NCBI RefSeq assembly: GCF_041262165.1
Contig: NZ_JBGCBY010000024.1
Coordinates: forward strand, 62,001-126,000
Length of the DNA stretch: 64,000 bases
Reading direction: 5' to 3'
Source: Streptacidiphilus sp041262165
Lineage (GTDB): Bacteria > Actinomycetota > Actinomycetes > Streptomycetales > Streptomycetaceae
Position 1 is the stretch's first letter. Each line of letters starts with the position of its first letter. A program made the translations under genes and the position numbers. Positions 1 through 7,523 of the stretch are shown here, one piece after another. Under the pieces are notes generated by a model, which worked only from the letters and a program-made list of their open reading frames with translations, was not told the origin of the DNA and did not search any database.

Positions 1-1388
1 TGGCGCTGGCCGCCGAGGAGGGCTTCGACCCCGAGGACATCGGCGACCTGAACGCGGGCCAGGGCCCGCTGCCGGTACTCGCCGTCGTCGGCCGACCCAA
101 CGTCGGCAAGTCGACTCTGGTGAACCGCATCATCGGCCGCCGCGAGGCCGTCGTCGAGGACAAGCCGGGGGTGACCCGCGACCGCGTCGAGTACGAGGCC
201 ACCTGGAACGGCCGTCGCTTCAAGCTGGTCGACACCGGCGGCTGGGAGATCGACGTCTTCGGCCTGGACGCCATGGTCGCGGCGCAGGCCGAGCTTGGGA
301 TCGAGAACTCCGACGCGGTGCTGTTCGTCGTCGACGCCACGGTCGGCGCGACCGACACCGACGAGGCGCTGGTCAAGCTGATCCGCAAGTCCGGCAAGCC
401 GGTGGTGCTCTGCGCCAACAAGGTGGACGGCCTGTCCGGCGAGGCCGACGCGGCCATGCTCTGGTCGCTCGGCCTCGGCGAGCCGTACTGCGTCTCCGCG
501 CTGCACGGACGCGGCTCCGGCGACCTGCTGGACGCCATCCTGGCGAAGCTGCCCCCCGCGCCCGAGCAGACCTTCGGCGACATCGTCGGCGGCCCGCGCC
601 GGGTCGCGCTGATCGGCCGTCCCAACGTCGGCAAGTCGAGCCTGCTGAACAAGGTCGCCAAGGAGGACCGGGTCGTCGTCAACGAGCTGGCCGGCACCAC
701 CCGCGACCCGGTCGACGAACTGATCGAGCTCGGCGGCAAGACCTGGAAGTTCATCGACACCGCCGGCATCCGCCGCCGCGTGCACCAGACGGCGGGCGCC
801 GACTTCTACGCCTCGCTGCGCACCGCGGCCGCGCTGGAGAAGGCCGAGGTGGCGGTGATCCTGATCGACGCCAGCGACACCCTCGCCGAGCAGGACACCC
901 GGATCATCACCATGGCGGTGGAGTCCGGCCGCGCCGTCGTCGTGGCCTACAACAAGTGGGACAAGCTCGACGAGGAGCGGCGCTACTACCTGGAGCGGGA
1001 GATCGAGCAGGACCTCGTCCAGGTGCAGTGGGCGCCCCGGGTGAACGTCTCCGCGCTCACCGGCCGCCACATGGAGAAGCTGGTCCCGGCGATCGAGACC
1101 GCGCTGGCCGGCTGGGAGACCCGGATCCCCACCGCGCGGCTGAACGCCTTCCTCGGCGAACTGGTCGCCTCCCACCCGCACCCGGTCCGCGGTGGCAAGC
1201 AGCCGCGCATCCTGTTCGGGACGCAGGCGGGAGCGAAGCCGCCGCGCTTCGTGCTCTTCGCCTCCGGCTTCATCGAGGCAGGCTACCGCCGATTCGTCGA
1301 GCGCCGCCTGCGCGAGGAGTTCGGCTTCGTCGGCACGCCGATCTCGATCAGCGTGCGGGTGCGCGAGAAGCGCGGACGCAAGAAGTAG
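1..1388 (+). CDS. der: GTPase Der (EngA), 5' partial
   Basis: Tandem-GTPase ribosome assembly factor that acts in maturation of the 50S subunit. The reading frame is open from the first complete codon (position 3), giving 461 residues; the family usually has about 490 in actinomycetes, so roughly the first 30 are outside the window. Two complete P-loops, GRPNVGKST (about residue 30) and GRPNVGKSS (about residue 205), each followed by switch and NKxD-type motifs (ANKVD, YNKWD), and a C-terminal KH-like domain ending in a basic tail (EKRGRKK). GTG codons inside are not the start because the first P-loop begins upstream of position 120. Nothing unusual; this marks core chromosome. Confidence 0.96.
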   Translation, partial: ALAAEEGFDPEDIGDLNAGQGPLPVLAVVGRPNVGKSTLVNRIIGRREAVVEDKPGVTRDRVEYEATWNGRRFKLVDTGGWEIDVFGLDAMVAAQAELGIENSDAVLFVVDATVGATDTDEALVKLIRKSGKPVVLCANKVDGLSGEADAAMLWSLGLGEPYCVSALHGRGSGDLLDAILAKLPPAPEQTFGDIVGGPRRVALIGRPNVGKSSLLNKVAKEDRVVVNELAGTTRDPVDELIELGGKTWKFIDTAGIRRRVHQTAGADFYASLRTAAALEKAEVAVILIDASDTLAEQDTRIITMAVESGRAVVVAYNKWDKLDEERRYYLEREIEQDLVQVQWAPRVNVSALTGRHMEKLVPAIETALAGWETRIPTARLNAFLGELVASHPHPVRGGKQPRILFGTQAGAKPPRFVLFASGFIEAGYRRFVERRLREEFGFVGTPISISVRVREKRGRKK

Positions 1389-1495
1389 GCCAAGAAGTAG
1401 GCGGACACGCCCACAGGTCGGCCCCCGTGCGCAGGTCAGCGCGGGGGCCGACGGCGTTGCCGGGCGGGTGTGGTTGTCGGGCAGGTGTCGAACCG

Positions 1496-2479
1496 TCAGA
1501 CCGACTTGGGCGCGAGTCCCCGCTCGCGCAGCCACTCCAACTGGACCCGGGCCGAGGAGCCGTAGCCGCCGCCGTGGTCGGCGAAGCGCCAGACGCTGAT
1601 GGCGCGGTCCTCGCCCGCGTAGCGGTTGTAGGCCGCATAGACGGTGGACGGCGGGCAGATCGGGTCCATCAGGCCCACGCTGAACAGCGCAGGGACGGTG
1701 GCGCGGGTGGCGAAGTGCACCCCGTCGAAGTAGGCCAGGGTGTCGAAGGCCGTCTCCACCCTGTCCCGGCTGTGGTGGCGCAGGTAGGTGGCGATCTCGA
1801 CGTAGGGCCCCTCGCCGGAGATGTCCGCCGCGCGACGGAAGTGGCAGAGGAACGGCACGTCCGGCATCGCCGCCGCGACCCGTTCGGACGCCAGACCCGC
1901 GACGGCGAGGGAGAGGCCGCCGCCCTGGCTGCTGCCGGCCACGATGATCCGCTCCGGATCCACCCGGGGAAGCTGCGCGGCGGCGTCCACGGCCCGGACG
2001 CAGTCCGTGATCAGGCGGCGGTAGTAGTGGTGGCGCGGATCCTCGATGCCGCGGGTCATGAAGCCCTGCACCCACTGAGTGCCTGAGCCCTCGCCGCGGT
2101 CGGGCGTGTCGTGGCCCTGGCCCCGGCTGTCCACGACCAGGTGGGCGTAGCCGGCGCTCGGCGGCAGCAGGTGGTCGGTGGGCAGGCCCCTGCCGCCGCT
2201 GTAGCCGATGTACCGCACGATCGTCGGCAGCGGCCCGTCCCCGCCCTTGGGCAGCAGCAGCCACGCGGCTATCGGCTCGCCGTTCCAGCCCGGGAACCGG
2301 ACGTCGAAGACGTCGACGGTGGTGAGCAGCGAGTCGGGCACCGGCGTGACCGTCGGGGCGCCCGAGTGGGTCCGCGCCTCCGCGAGGGTCTGTTGCCAGA
2401 AGGCGTCGAAGTCCTCAGGCGCGGTGAGCTCGGGGCGGTAGTCGACGAGGTCCTCGAAGGACTGGTCAGTCAGCGGCAT
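1496..2479 (-). CDS. acetylxylan esterase / cephalosporin-C deacetylase family (CE7)
   Basis: Predicted alpha/beta-hydrolase of carbohydrate esterase family 7, which removes acetyl groups from xylo-oligosaccharides or cephalosporins; no signal peptide, so probably cytoplasmic. 327 residues, the usual CE7 length. The family motifs are present: DSRGQG (RGQ), the nucleophile elbow GSSQGGG with Ser184, Asp272 in LMDPICPP and His302 in FADHGGG complete a catalytic triad. The ATG at 2479 (MPLTDQSF) fits the family N-terminus; the frame continues open upstream but with composition unlike a protein. It converges on der, and the two genes are not an operon. The true substrate cannot be told from sequence. 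Confidence 0.88.
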   Translation of the reverse strand: MPLTDQSFEDLVDYRPELTAPEDFDAFWQQTLAEARTHSGAPTVTPVPDSLLTTVDVFDVRFPGWNGEPIAAWLLLPKGGDGPLPTIVRYIGYSGGRGLPTDHLLPPSAGYAHLVVDSRGQGHDTPDRGEGSGTQWVQGFMTRGIEDPRHHYYRRLITDCVRAVDAAAQLPRVDPERIIVAGSSQGGGLSLAVAGLASERVAAAMPDVPFLCHFRRAADISGEGPYVEIATYLRHHSRDRVETAFDTLAYFDGVHFATRATVPALFSVGLMDPICPPSTVYAAYNRYAGEDRAISVWRFADHGGGYGSSARVQLEWLRERGLAPKSV

Positions 2480-2620
2480 GGTCGTCCTCAGGGAAGTGAT
2501 GGCGATGATCAGCAAGCGCTGAGTCATTCCAGCACCCCGACCCCGGATCGGGGAAGAACGGCCCTGCCGGGTGTCCCGGCCCATCGGGCGCACCCGGCAG
2601 CACCTGGCCCCGGCGAGGGT

Positions 2621-2917
2621 TCAGCTCCGGCCGGGAGGCAGCGAGAGATAGCCTCGGTGCCGCCCCACGCCCTGGGCGGCGTACTCGGTGCTCGCGCCGT
2701 GGTAGTGGCCGAAGCCGGTGAAGCGCAGGTCCTCCTCCCCCGAGCGGTCCCCCGGCAACGCGCGGAAGAGCCGGCGGAACTCCGAGTACAGGGAGTCGTA
2801 GATGGGCGTGGTGGAGGGCGGTTCCGCCTCGTACGAACGGGGCGAGGGCATCAGTGGGGCGCTGGGGGAGTAGCCGGGGGCCCAACGCTGCGGAGGGAGG
2901 GAGTTGAAGGTCTGCAC
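2621..2917 (-). CDS. conserved hypothetical small protein
   Basis: About 98 residues from the GTG that gives VQTFNSLPPQRW; a GTG 48 bases upstream (2965) is also in frame and no clear Shine-Dalgarno decides between them. The protein is rich in Pro, Ser and Tyr with a TPIYDSLYSEFRRLF stretch followed by GDRSGEED. This resembles small uncharacterised streptomycete proteins with a TPIYDSL motif; no enzymatic motif, signal peptide or membrane segment is visible. It sits in the same direction upstream of the esterase, 141 bases away, so co-transcription is possible but unproven. Function unknown. Confidence 0.55.
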   Translation of the reverse strand: MQTFNSLPPQRWAPGYSPSAPLMPSPRSYEAEPPSTTPIYDSLYSEFRRLFRALPGDRSGEEDLRFTGFGHYHGASTEYAAQGVGRHRGYLSLPPGRS

Positions 2918-3015
2918 ACCATGGCCAACGACCGGGCGCGCCACGGGATGCGGGGCGCCATCCACCGATGCGCCCCGGCCGGGAGCTCGACTTCCAGCGG
3001 CCGGGGCGGCTCAGC

Positions 3016-3870
3016 TCAGGTCCCGGCCAGCGGCAGCACCGCGCCGAGCAGCAGGCCGCGGCGGGCCGCGCCGTCCAGGGCTTGGCGCAGCAGGTCCTCG
3101 CGGGGCTGGCGGCCGATGCTGCCGGCCGGAGCGGCGTACATGATCACCTCGCCCTGCTGGGCCGCCGCCGCCCGCCAGGCGTCGGTGACCTGCAACGGCT
3201 GGTGTGCCTGCCACCAGGCCATGGTGCCGCCGCCCTGGGCGGGTTGGAGGATGGCGTGCAGCTGGCCCATGGCCATCAGCACCGACCAGCCGGGCAGTTG
3301 GCCGGGCGGCTGCTCCACGTCGGGGATCTGGCCGAGGCCGTGCTCGAAGAGCATCTCGACGAACTGGTCCGGACCCGACTCCGCGCCGGGGCGGCCCACC
3401 GGACCGGTCGGCTCCACGACCAGCGCCGCCCGCGGGACACCCGCGTACGGGCCCCGCTGGCTCAGCACGAGACCGCAGGTGACGCCGAGTACAGCGGCTC
3501 CGGCCGGCTGCGCCGGGGCGGGGCCGGCTGCGGGATCGGCGACCGCCGCCGGCGCCGCCGCTCCTGGGCCCGGGGCGGCGGTGGTGCCGCCGGACTGCTG
3601 GCTGATGGTGCGGACGGCGCCGAGCAACTGCTCCTCGGCCACCGGCACCACCTGGGACGGAATGCAGCGGGAGTGGGCGAAGGCGAGTACGGCGGTCTCC
3701 TCTCCGACGAAGAGCACGGTCGCAGTCGGTTCGAGGGTGACATCGCCCGGGGCTCGACAGGAGGTGCAGTCGTACTGGTCCGGAGCGGTCACTCCGGTGA
3801 GCAGACGGTCGGCCTCGTCGTCGCCGATCTCCGCACGTACCTCGTCACTGACGTCGATCAAGCGGGGCAC
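3016..3870 (-). CDS. conserved hypothetical protein
   Basis: 284 residues. The GTG at 3870 is chosen because it follows AAGGAG at a spacing of about five bases; an upstream in-frame ATG would add only 18 Arg/Pro-rich residues. The N-terminal third holds a CTSC pair (YDCTSCRAPGD), the middle is an Ala/Pro-rich linker, and the C-terminal half is a compact domain with a hydrophobic core and QPAQGGGTMAWWQ. No membrane span or signal peptide is obvious. The pattern of two small domains joined by a flexible linker is common in conserved actinomycete proteins of unknown role; I do not recognise a named family. Confidence 0.65.
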   Translation of the reverse strand: MPRLIDVSDEVRAEIGDDEADRLLTGVTAPDQYDCTSCRAPGDVTLEPTATVLFVGEETAVLAFAHSRCIPSQVVPVAEEQLLGAVRTISQQSGGTTAAPGPGAAAPAAVADPAAGPAPAQPAGAAVLGVTCGLVLSQRGPYAGVPRAALVVEPTGPVGRPGAESGPDQFVEMLFEHGLGQIPDVEQPPGQLPGWSVLMAMGQLHAILQPAQGGGTMAWWQAHQPLQVTDAWRAAAAQQGEVIMYAAPAGSIGRQPREDLLRQALDGAARRGLLLGAVLPLAGT

Positions 3871-3924
3871 GGACACTCCTTGGGTCGCAGGGGCGGGGCG
3901 GGTCCACCTCCGCCGTGATGACAA

Positions 3925-4194
3925 ACGGACCGGGTGTGCTTCGGGTCACGGTTGACGGGGTCCGCGTCGGGGAGAGGTCGGCATCTTGGTGACGATGGGC
4001 TGGTCGGGCATGACGCTCTGTCGACAATGTGGGTCAGCTCACCGGAGGGGTCATGTGGCGCACCCCACGCCATTCCCTATCGATCTTGTCCAAAAGAGGA
4101 TGAATCCGGGCAAACGATCTTGGATTCCTTGATCAATACCATGGGTAACATGAGGCTGACATGCGGTGATTCAGATTTAGTTGAATGCGCAGCA
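3925..4194. other. intergenic region upstream of the rpfA leader
   Basis: No supported gene. It is clearly more AT-rich around 4080-4180 than the genes on either side, as expected for the promoter region of rpfA, but I cannot place -35 and -10 boxes with confidence. Confidence 0.4.
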
Positions 4195-4400
4195 AGACTT
4201 GCCTACGTTCGGACACCGGTGCAACGAGCACCACCCGGGTTCGCCCACCTCCGTACGTCTCCCCGGCTCAATCCTGGGAGGCGCGCCCGCCGCCGCAGGA
4301 CAGGTCGGTGGCGAGTGGTGGGTGCCGGGACGGTAAGGCGACGCCTCCGCGAAGCCGCCCGTCCTGCGAACCGTGGCGACGGGGGAGAAGCGCGTTCGGC
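4195..4400 (+). promoter_or_regulatory. candidate c-di-AMP (ydaO-type) riboswitch in the rpfA leader
   Basis: A GC-rich, strongly self-complementary stretch lies in the 5' leader of rpfA, ending about 45 bases before the start codon. In Streptomyces, rpfA is known to be preceded by a ydaO-like c-di-AMP riboswitch. Segments such as GGCTCAATCCTGGG and GGTAAGGCGACGCCTCCGCG look compatible with conserved internal-loop sequence of this class. The assignment rests on position, gene context and these fragments. I have not folded the RNA; boundaries are approximate. Confidence 0.5.
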
Positions 4401-4443
4401 GCGCCACCCCGTCGGTCCGGCCGGGGCTGTCGAGAGGGACTTC

Positions 4444-5226
4444 ATGATCTTCCGCCGCGAGACCGACGCTGCCCGCACCACCGCCACCCCCGAGGGTGGC
4501 CCGAAGAGGAACCGACTGCGTGCCGTCGTCCTCGCCGGTGTGGTCGTCGCCGCCCCCGTGGCCGGCCTGGTGGCTGCCACCAGCGCCTCCGCCGCCTCCG
4601 TTTCCACTTGGGACGCGGTTGCCCAGTGCGAGAGCACGGGCAACTGGAGCATCAACACCGGCAACGGCTACTCCGGTGGCCTGCAGTTCTCGCCGTCCAC
4701 CTGGGCCGCCTACGGTGGCACCCAGTACGCGGCCTCCGCGGACCAGGCCAGCAAGGGCCAGCAGATCGCCGTGGCCGAGAAGGTCCTCGCCTCGCAGGGC
4801 CCCGGCGCGTGGCCGGTCTGCGGCCCCAAGGCCGGACTGACCCAGGGCGGTGCTCCCGCCGGCGTGAGCACCTCGTCCAGCAACTCCGGTTCCAGCAGCT
4901 CGAACTCGAGCAGCACGGGCAGCTCCAGCAGCACGGGCGGCTCCAGCTCGAAGCAGGCCGCCGCGCCCACGAGCAGCAGCGACAGCAGCAGTTCCTCCAG
5001 CACGGTCAAGTCCAGCAGCGCGACGAGCGCGCCGGCGACCAGCTCCACCAGCCACGCCCACGCGACCGCTTCGGGCGCCAGCTACACGGTGAAGTCCGGC
5101 GACACCCTGAGCGTGATCGCCGCGGCGAACGGTACCTCCTGGCAGACGCTGTACCAGAACAACAAGAGCACGGTCGGCTCCAACCCGAACCTGATCTTCC
5201 CGGGCCAGCAGCTCACCATCGGCTGA
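4444..5226 (+). CDS. rpfA: resuscitation-promoting factor RpfA (Rpf domain + LysM)
   Basis: Secreted peptidoglycan-cleaving enzyme (lytic transglycosylase-like) that helps spores and dormant cells resume growth. 260 residues: a basic N-terminus, a hydrophobic segment and an Ala-x-Ala cleavage region (SASAAS near residue 50), an Rpf domain from about 52 to 130 (TWDAVAQCESTGNW, GGLQFSPSTW, WPVCG with the two conserved cysteines and the catalytic Glu of CEST), a Ser-rich low-complexity linker, and a C-terminal LysM domain (YTVKSGDTLSVIA). ATG at 4444 follows GAGAGGGA. It stands alone with a long leader, probably a riboswitch, and a hairpin terminator follows. Confidence 0.95.
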   Translation: MIFRRETDAARTTATPEGGPKRNRLRAVVLAGVVVAAPVAGLVAATSASAASVSTWDAVAQCESTGNWSINTGNGYSGGLQFSPSTWAAYGGTQYAASADQASKGQQIAVAEKVLASQGPGAWPVCGPKAGLTQGGAPAGVSTSSSNSGSSSSNSSSTGSSSSTGGSSSKQAAAPTSSSDSSSSSSTVKSSSATSAPATSSTSHAHATASGASYTVKSGDTLSVIAAANGTSWQTLYQNNKSTVGSNPNLIFPGQQLTIG

Positions 5227-5248
5227 CGTTCCGTCGGCTCGACCCACG

Positions 5249-5278
5249 GCGCGGCGTCCCCTCCCGGGGGTGCCGCGC
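5249..5278 (+). terminator. hairpin terminator after rpfA
   Basis: An inverted repeat with 13-base arms (GCGCGGCGTCCCC and GGGGGTGCCGCGC, two wobble pairs) around a TCCC loop lies 22 bases after the rpfA stop. No U-run follows, which is normal for streptomycete terminators. Confidence 0.6.
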
Positions 5279-5373
5279 TGCGGCGCGTCCGGGCGGCCGT
5301 ACGGGTGATCTGACGGCGTGGCACACGGTCATATCATCTGACTGTGTGTTGATCAGACATAGCGTCACCTGCC

Positions 5374-6159
5374 GTGAGCATAGGGAGACGAGTTCTCGTG
5401 GCGGCCGTAGTGACCGTGCCGTTGTGCACCGGGTTGCTGTGGACCGCGCCGTGGGGCTTCGACGCCGCCGCGTCGACGTGGGTGTCCGGTGCCGTGTGGA
5501 ACACGCTCGCGCAGTGCGAGAGCAGCGGTGACTGGCACATCAACACCGGCAACGGCTACTACGGAGGCGTCCAGATCTCAGCCGAGACCTGGCGGGAGGC
5601 GGGTGGACCGCGGTACGCGGCACGGCCGGACCTGGCGACCCGGCTCCAGCAGATCGCGGTCGCGGAGCGGATCCTTCGCTGGCAGGGGTGGGAGGCGTGG
5701 CCGGACTGCGCGCGCCAACTGGGCCTGCTCCAGCCAAAACCGACGCCCACACCCAAGCCCACTCCGACGCCGCCCCCGCAGCCAACGCCGACACCCAAGC
5801 CGACGCCCACGCCCAAGCCGACGCCGACACCCAAGCCGACGCCGACACCCAAGCCGACGCCCACGCCTAACCCAACGCCGAAGCCGACGTCCACACCTAA
5901 GCCAACGCCAACGCCCACACCAAAACCCACCCCCTCGCCGACCCCCGTGCCAACGCCCACGCCAACCCCCACGCCAACCCCCACCCCCACACCCCCCACC
6001 CCCGCCCGCTACACGGTCCGCGACGGCGACACCCTCTCCGGCATCGCCTCGCGCTACGCGCTCAAGGGCGGCTGGCCCGCGCTCTACCAGCGCAACCGCG
6101 CCGTCGTCGGCCCCAACCCGGACGTCCTGACAGCCGGTACGGTCCTCAACCTGCGCTGA
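5374..6159 (+). CDS. second Rpf-like protein with PT-rich linker and LysM
   Basis: Predicted secreted cell-wall lytic enzyme, a paralogue of RpfA. Up to 261 residues: a single hydrophobic N-terminal segment (signal peptide or anchor), Rpf domain about 35-115 (AVWNTLAQCESSGDW, GGVQISAETW, WPDCARQL), then about 90 residues made almost entirely of Pro-Thr-Pro/Lys repeats, and a LysM domain (YTVRDGDTLSGIA). The first start GTG (5374) lacks a good ribosome site; a GTG at 5398 lies 11 bases after AGGGAG and is a reasonable alternative. The linker DNA (5740-5995) is a degenerate short tandem repeat and may vary in length between strains. It overlaps the convergent livF end by 14 bases. Confidence 0.9.
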   Translation: MSIGRRVLVAAVVTVPLCTGLLWTAPWGFDAAASTWVSGAVWNTLAQCESSGDWHINTGNGYYGGVQISAETWREAGGPRYAARPDLATRLQQIAVAERILRWQGWEAWPDCARQLGLLQPKPTPTPKPTPTPPPQPTPTPKPTPTPKPTPTPKPTPTPKPTPTPNPTPKPTSTPKPTPTPTPKPTPSPTPVPTPTPTPTPTPTPTPPTPARYTVRDGDTLSGIASRYALKGGWPALYQRNRAVVGPNPDVLTAGTVLNLR

Positions 6160-6832
6160 TCCCCGTCCCCTCCAACTCGCCCGGCTCGCCCGCGAACACC
6201 ACCGAACCCCGGTGCAGCACGTACACGAGATCGGGTGCCGCCGGCCCGGAAGGCAGCACCTGCTCCGCGAGGACGACGGTCCGACCCGCCGCGACGGCCG
6301 CCGCCAGCGCCCCGTGTACCCGCGCGACCACCGGCGCGGCGAGGCCCCGCCCCAACTCGTCCAGCAGCAGCAGTCGCGAAGGCCCGGCCAAGGCCGCAGC
6401 CAGCGCCACCATCTGCTGTTCGCCCCCGGACAGCGTCCCCGCGCTACGGCCGAGCAGGCGCCGCAGCTCGGGGAACAGGTCCAGCGCAGCGTCCCGCGCG
6501 GCGTCATCCAGCCAGGACAGGTGGTCGGCCACCGAGAGCGACGGGAAGACCGCCCGCTCGGCGGGGACCAGGGTCAGGCCCAGCCGCGCGCGGCGGTACG
6601 CGCCCAGCCCGGTGATGTCACGGGCATCGGCCTCGCCGCCGTACCAGAGCACCTGGCCGCCGGACAGCGGCTCGGTCCCGGCCAGCGCATGCAGGACGGT
6701 ACTGCGGCCCGCACCGTTGCGTCCCAGCAGCATCGTGCGGCGGCCGGCGGGGATGCCCAGGTCCACTCCGTGCAGCGCCTCCAAAGGGCCGTACCGGACG
6801 CGGGCCTGCGACAGGGCGATCTCAACGGCCAT
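6146..6832 (-). CDS. livF: branched-chain amino acid-type ABC transporter ATP-binding protein (LivF-like)
   Basis: Second ATPase of a Liv/HAAT-type importer. 228 residues with ABC signature LSGGEQQ, Walker B LLLLDE, and AEQ in place of a switch His (LivF proteins commonly have VEQ). The Walker A reads GRNGAGRST: the invariant Lys that contacts the ATP beta/gamma phosphates is Arg (codon CGC read from the minus strand). This should impair hydrolysis unless LivG carries the power stroke; a sequencing error is possible but would need a two-base change. ATG at 6832 overlaps the end of livG by 11 bases. Last gene of a four- or five-gene operon. Confidence 0.88.
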   Translation of the reverse strand: MAVEIALSQARVRYGPLEALHGVDLGIPAGRRTMLLGRNGAGRSTVLHALAGTEPLSGGQVLWYGGEADARDITGLGAYRRARLGLTLVPAERAVFPSLSVADHLSWLDDAARDAALDLFPELRRLLGRSAGTLSGGEQQMVALAAALAGPSRLLLLDELGRGLAAPVVARVHGALAAAVAAGRTVVLAEQVLPSGPAAPDLVYVLHRGSVVFAGEPGELEGTGISAG

Positions 6833-7523
6833 GGGCTCGGCTCCCCTCGCCGTCGGTGAGTCGCCCGGCGGCCATGGTGTGCACACTGTCCGCGATCCGG
6901 TCCACCAACTCCCGGTCGTGCTCGACCAGCAGCACCGCCAGTCCGTCACCGGCGAGGGCCGTGAGCAGCAGGACGAGGCGCTCGGTCTCGTCCCGGTCGA
7001 GGCCGGCCGCCGGTTCGTCGAGCAGCAGGACCCCAGGGTCGGCTGCGAGGGCGCGGCCCAGCTCCACCAGCCGCAGCGTGCCGGTGGGCAGGTCGGCGGC
7101 GGGGAGGTCGGCGAGCTGGTCGAGGCCGAGCAGGCGCAGCGTGCGCGCCACCGGGGCGTCGGCCTCCTTGGACGGGCGGCGGCCCGCCTGCTCGGCGCCG
7201 ACGCGGAGGTTGTCGGCGACCGACAGGCCGGGGAACACCGCGATCTGCTGGAAGGTCCGGGCCAGTCCGAGCCGCGCCCGGGTATGTTCCGGCAGTCGGG
7301 TGATGTCCCGCCCGTCCAGCAGCACCTGTCCCGCGTCGGGCCGCTCCGCACCGCTGAGGCATCGGAACAGGGTGCTCTTGCCTGCCCCGTTGGGGCCGGT
7401 CAGAGCCGTGATCCGACCGGGCGGCACCTCCAGGGAGACGCCGTCGAGCGCGATGACGCCGCCGAAGCGGCGGACCAGTCCGTGCGCGGAGAGCTGCGCG
7501 CCCCGGGCGCCGCGCGGGCTCAT
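6822..7523 (-). CDS. livG: branched-chain amino acid-type ABC transporter ATP-binding protein (LivG-like)
   Basis: ATPase subunit of a Liv-type importer, 233 residues. Canonical Walker A GPNGAGKST, a Liv-type Q-loop region (ARTFQQIAVFPGLSVADNL), Walker B LLLDEPAAGLD, and switch His in LLVEHD. The ABC signature region reads LPTGTLRLVELGRAL, where LivG usually has LSYGQQRRLEIARAL, so the LSGGQ-type signature is degenerate. ATG 7523 overlaps the fused permease gene by four bases (ATGA type), so translation is coupled. With the Lys-to-Arg change in the neighbouring LivF, each ATPase has one altered element, a possible asymmetric pair. Substrate unknown. Confidence 0.88.
   Translation of the reverse strand: MSPRGARGAQLSAHGLVRRFGGVIALDGVSLEVPPGRITALTGPNGAGKSTLFRCLSGAERPDAGQVLLDGRDITRLPEHTRARLGLARTFQQIAVFPGLSVADNLRVGAEQAGRRPSKEADAPVARTLRLLGLDQLADLPAADLPTGTLRLVELGRALAADPGVLLLDEPAAGLDRDETERLVLLLTALAGDGLAVLLVEHDRELVDRIADSVHTMAAGRLTDGEGSRAHGR

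Noticed and set aside
956..2086. Long open frame overlapping der and the esterase gene on the plus strand
   Set aside because: It is the GC-rich shadow of two well-supported genes; the protein is Arg/Pro/Gly-rich without motifs.
5740..5995. Short tandem repeat array in the second rpf gene as a separate element
   Set aside because: It encodes the Pro-Thr/Lys linker in frame between two intact domains, so it is part of the gene.
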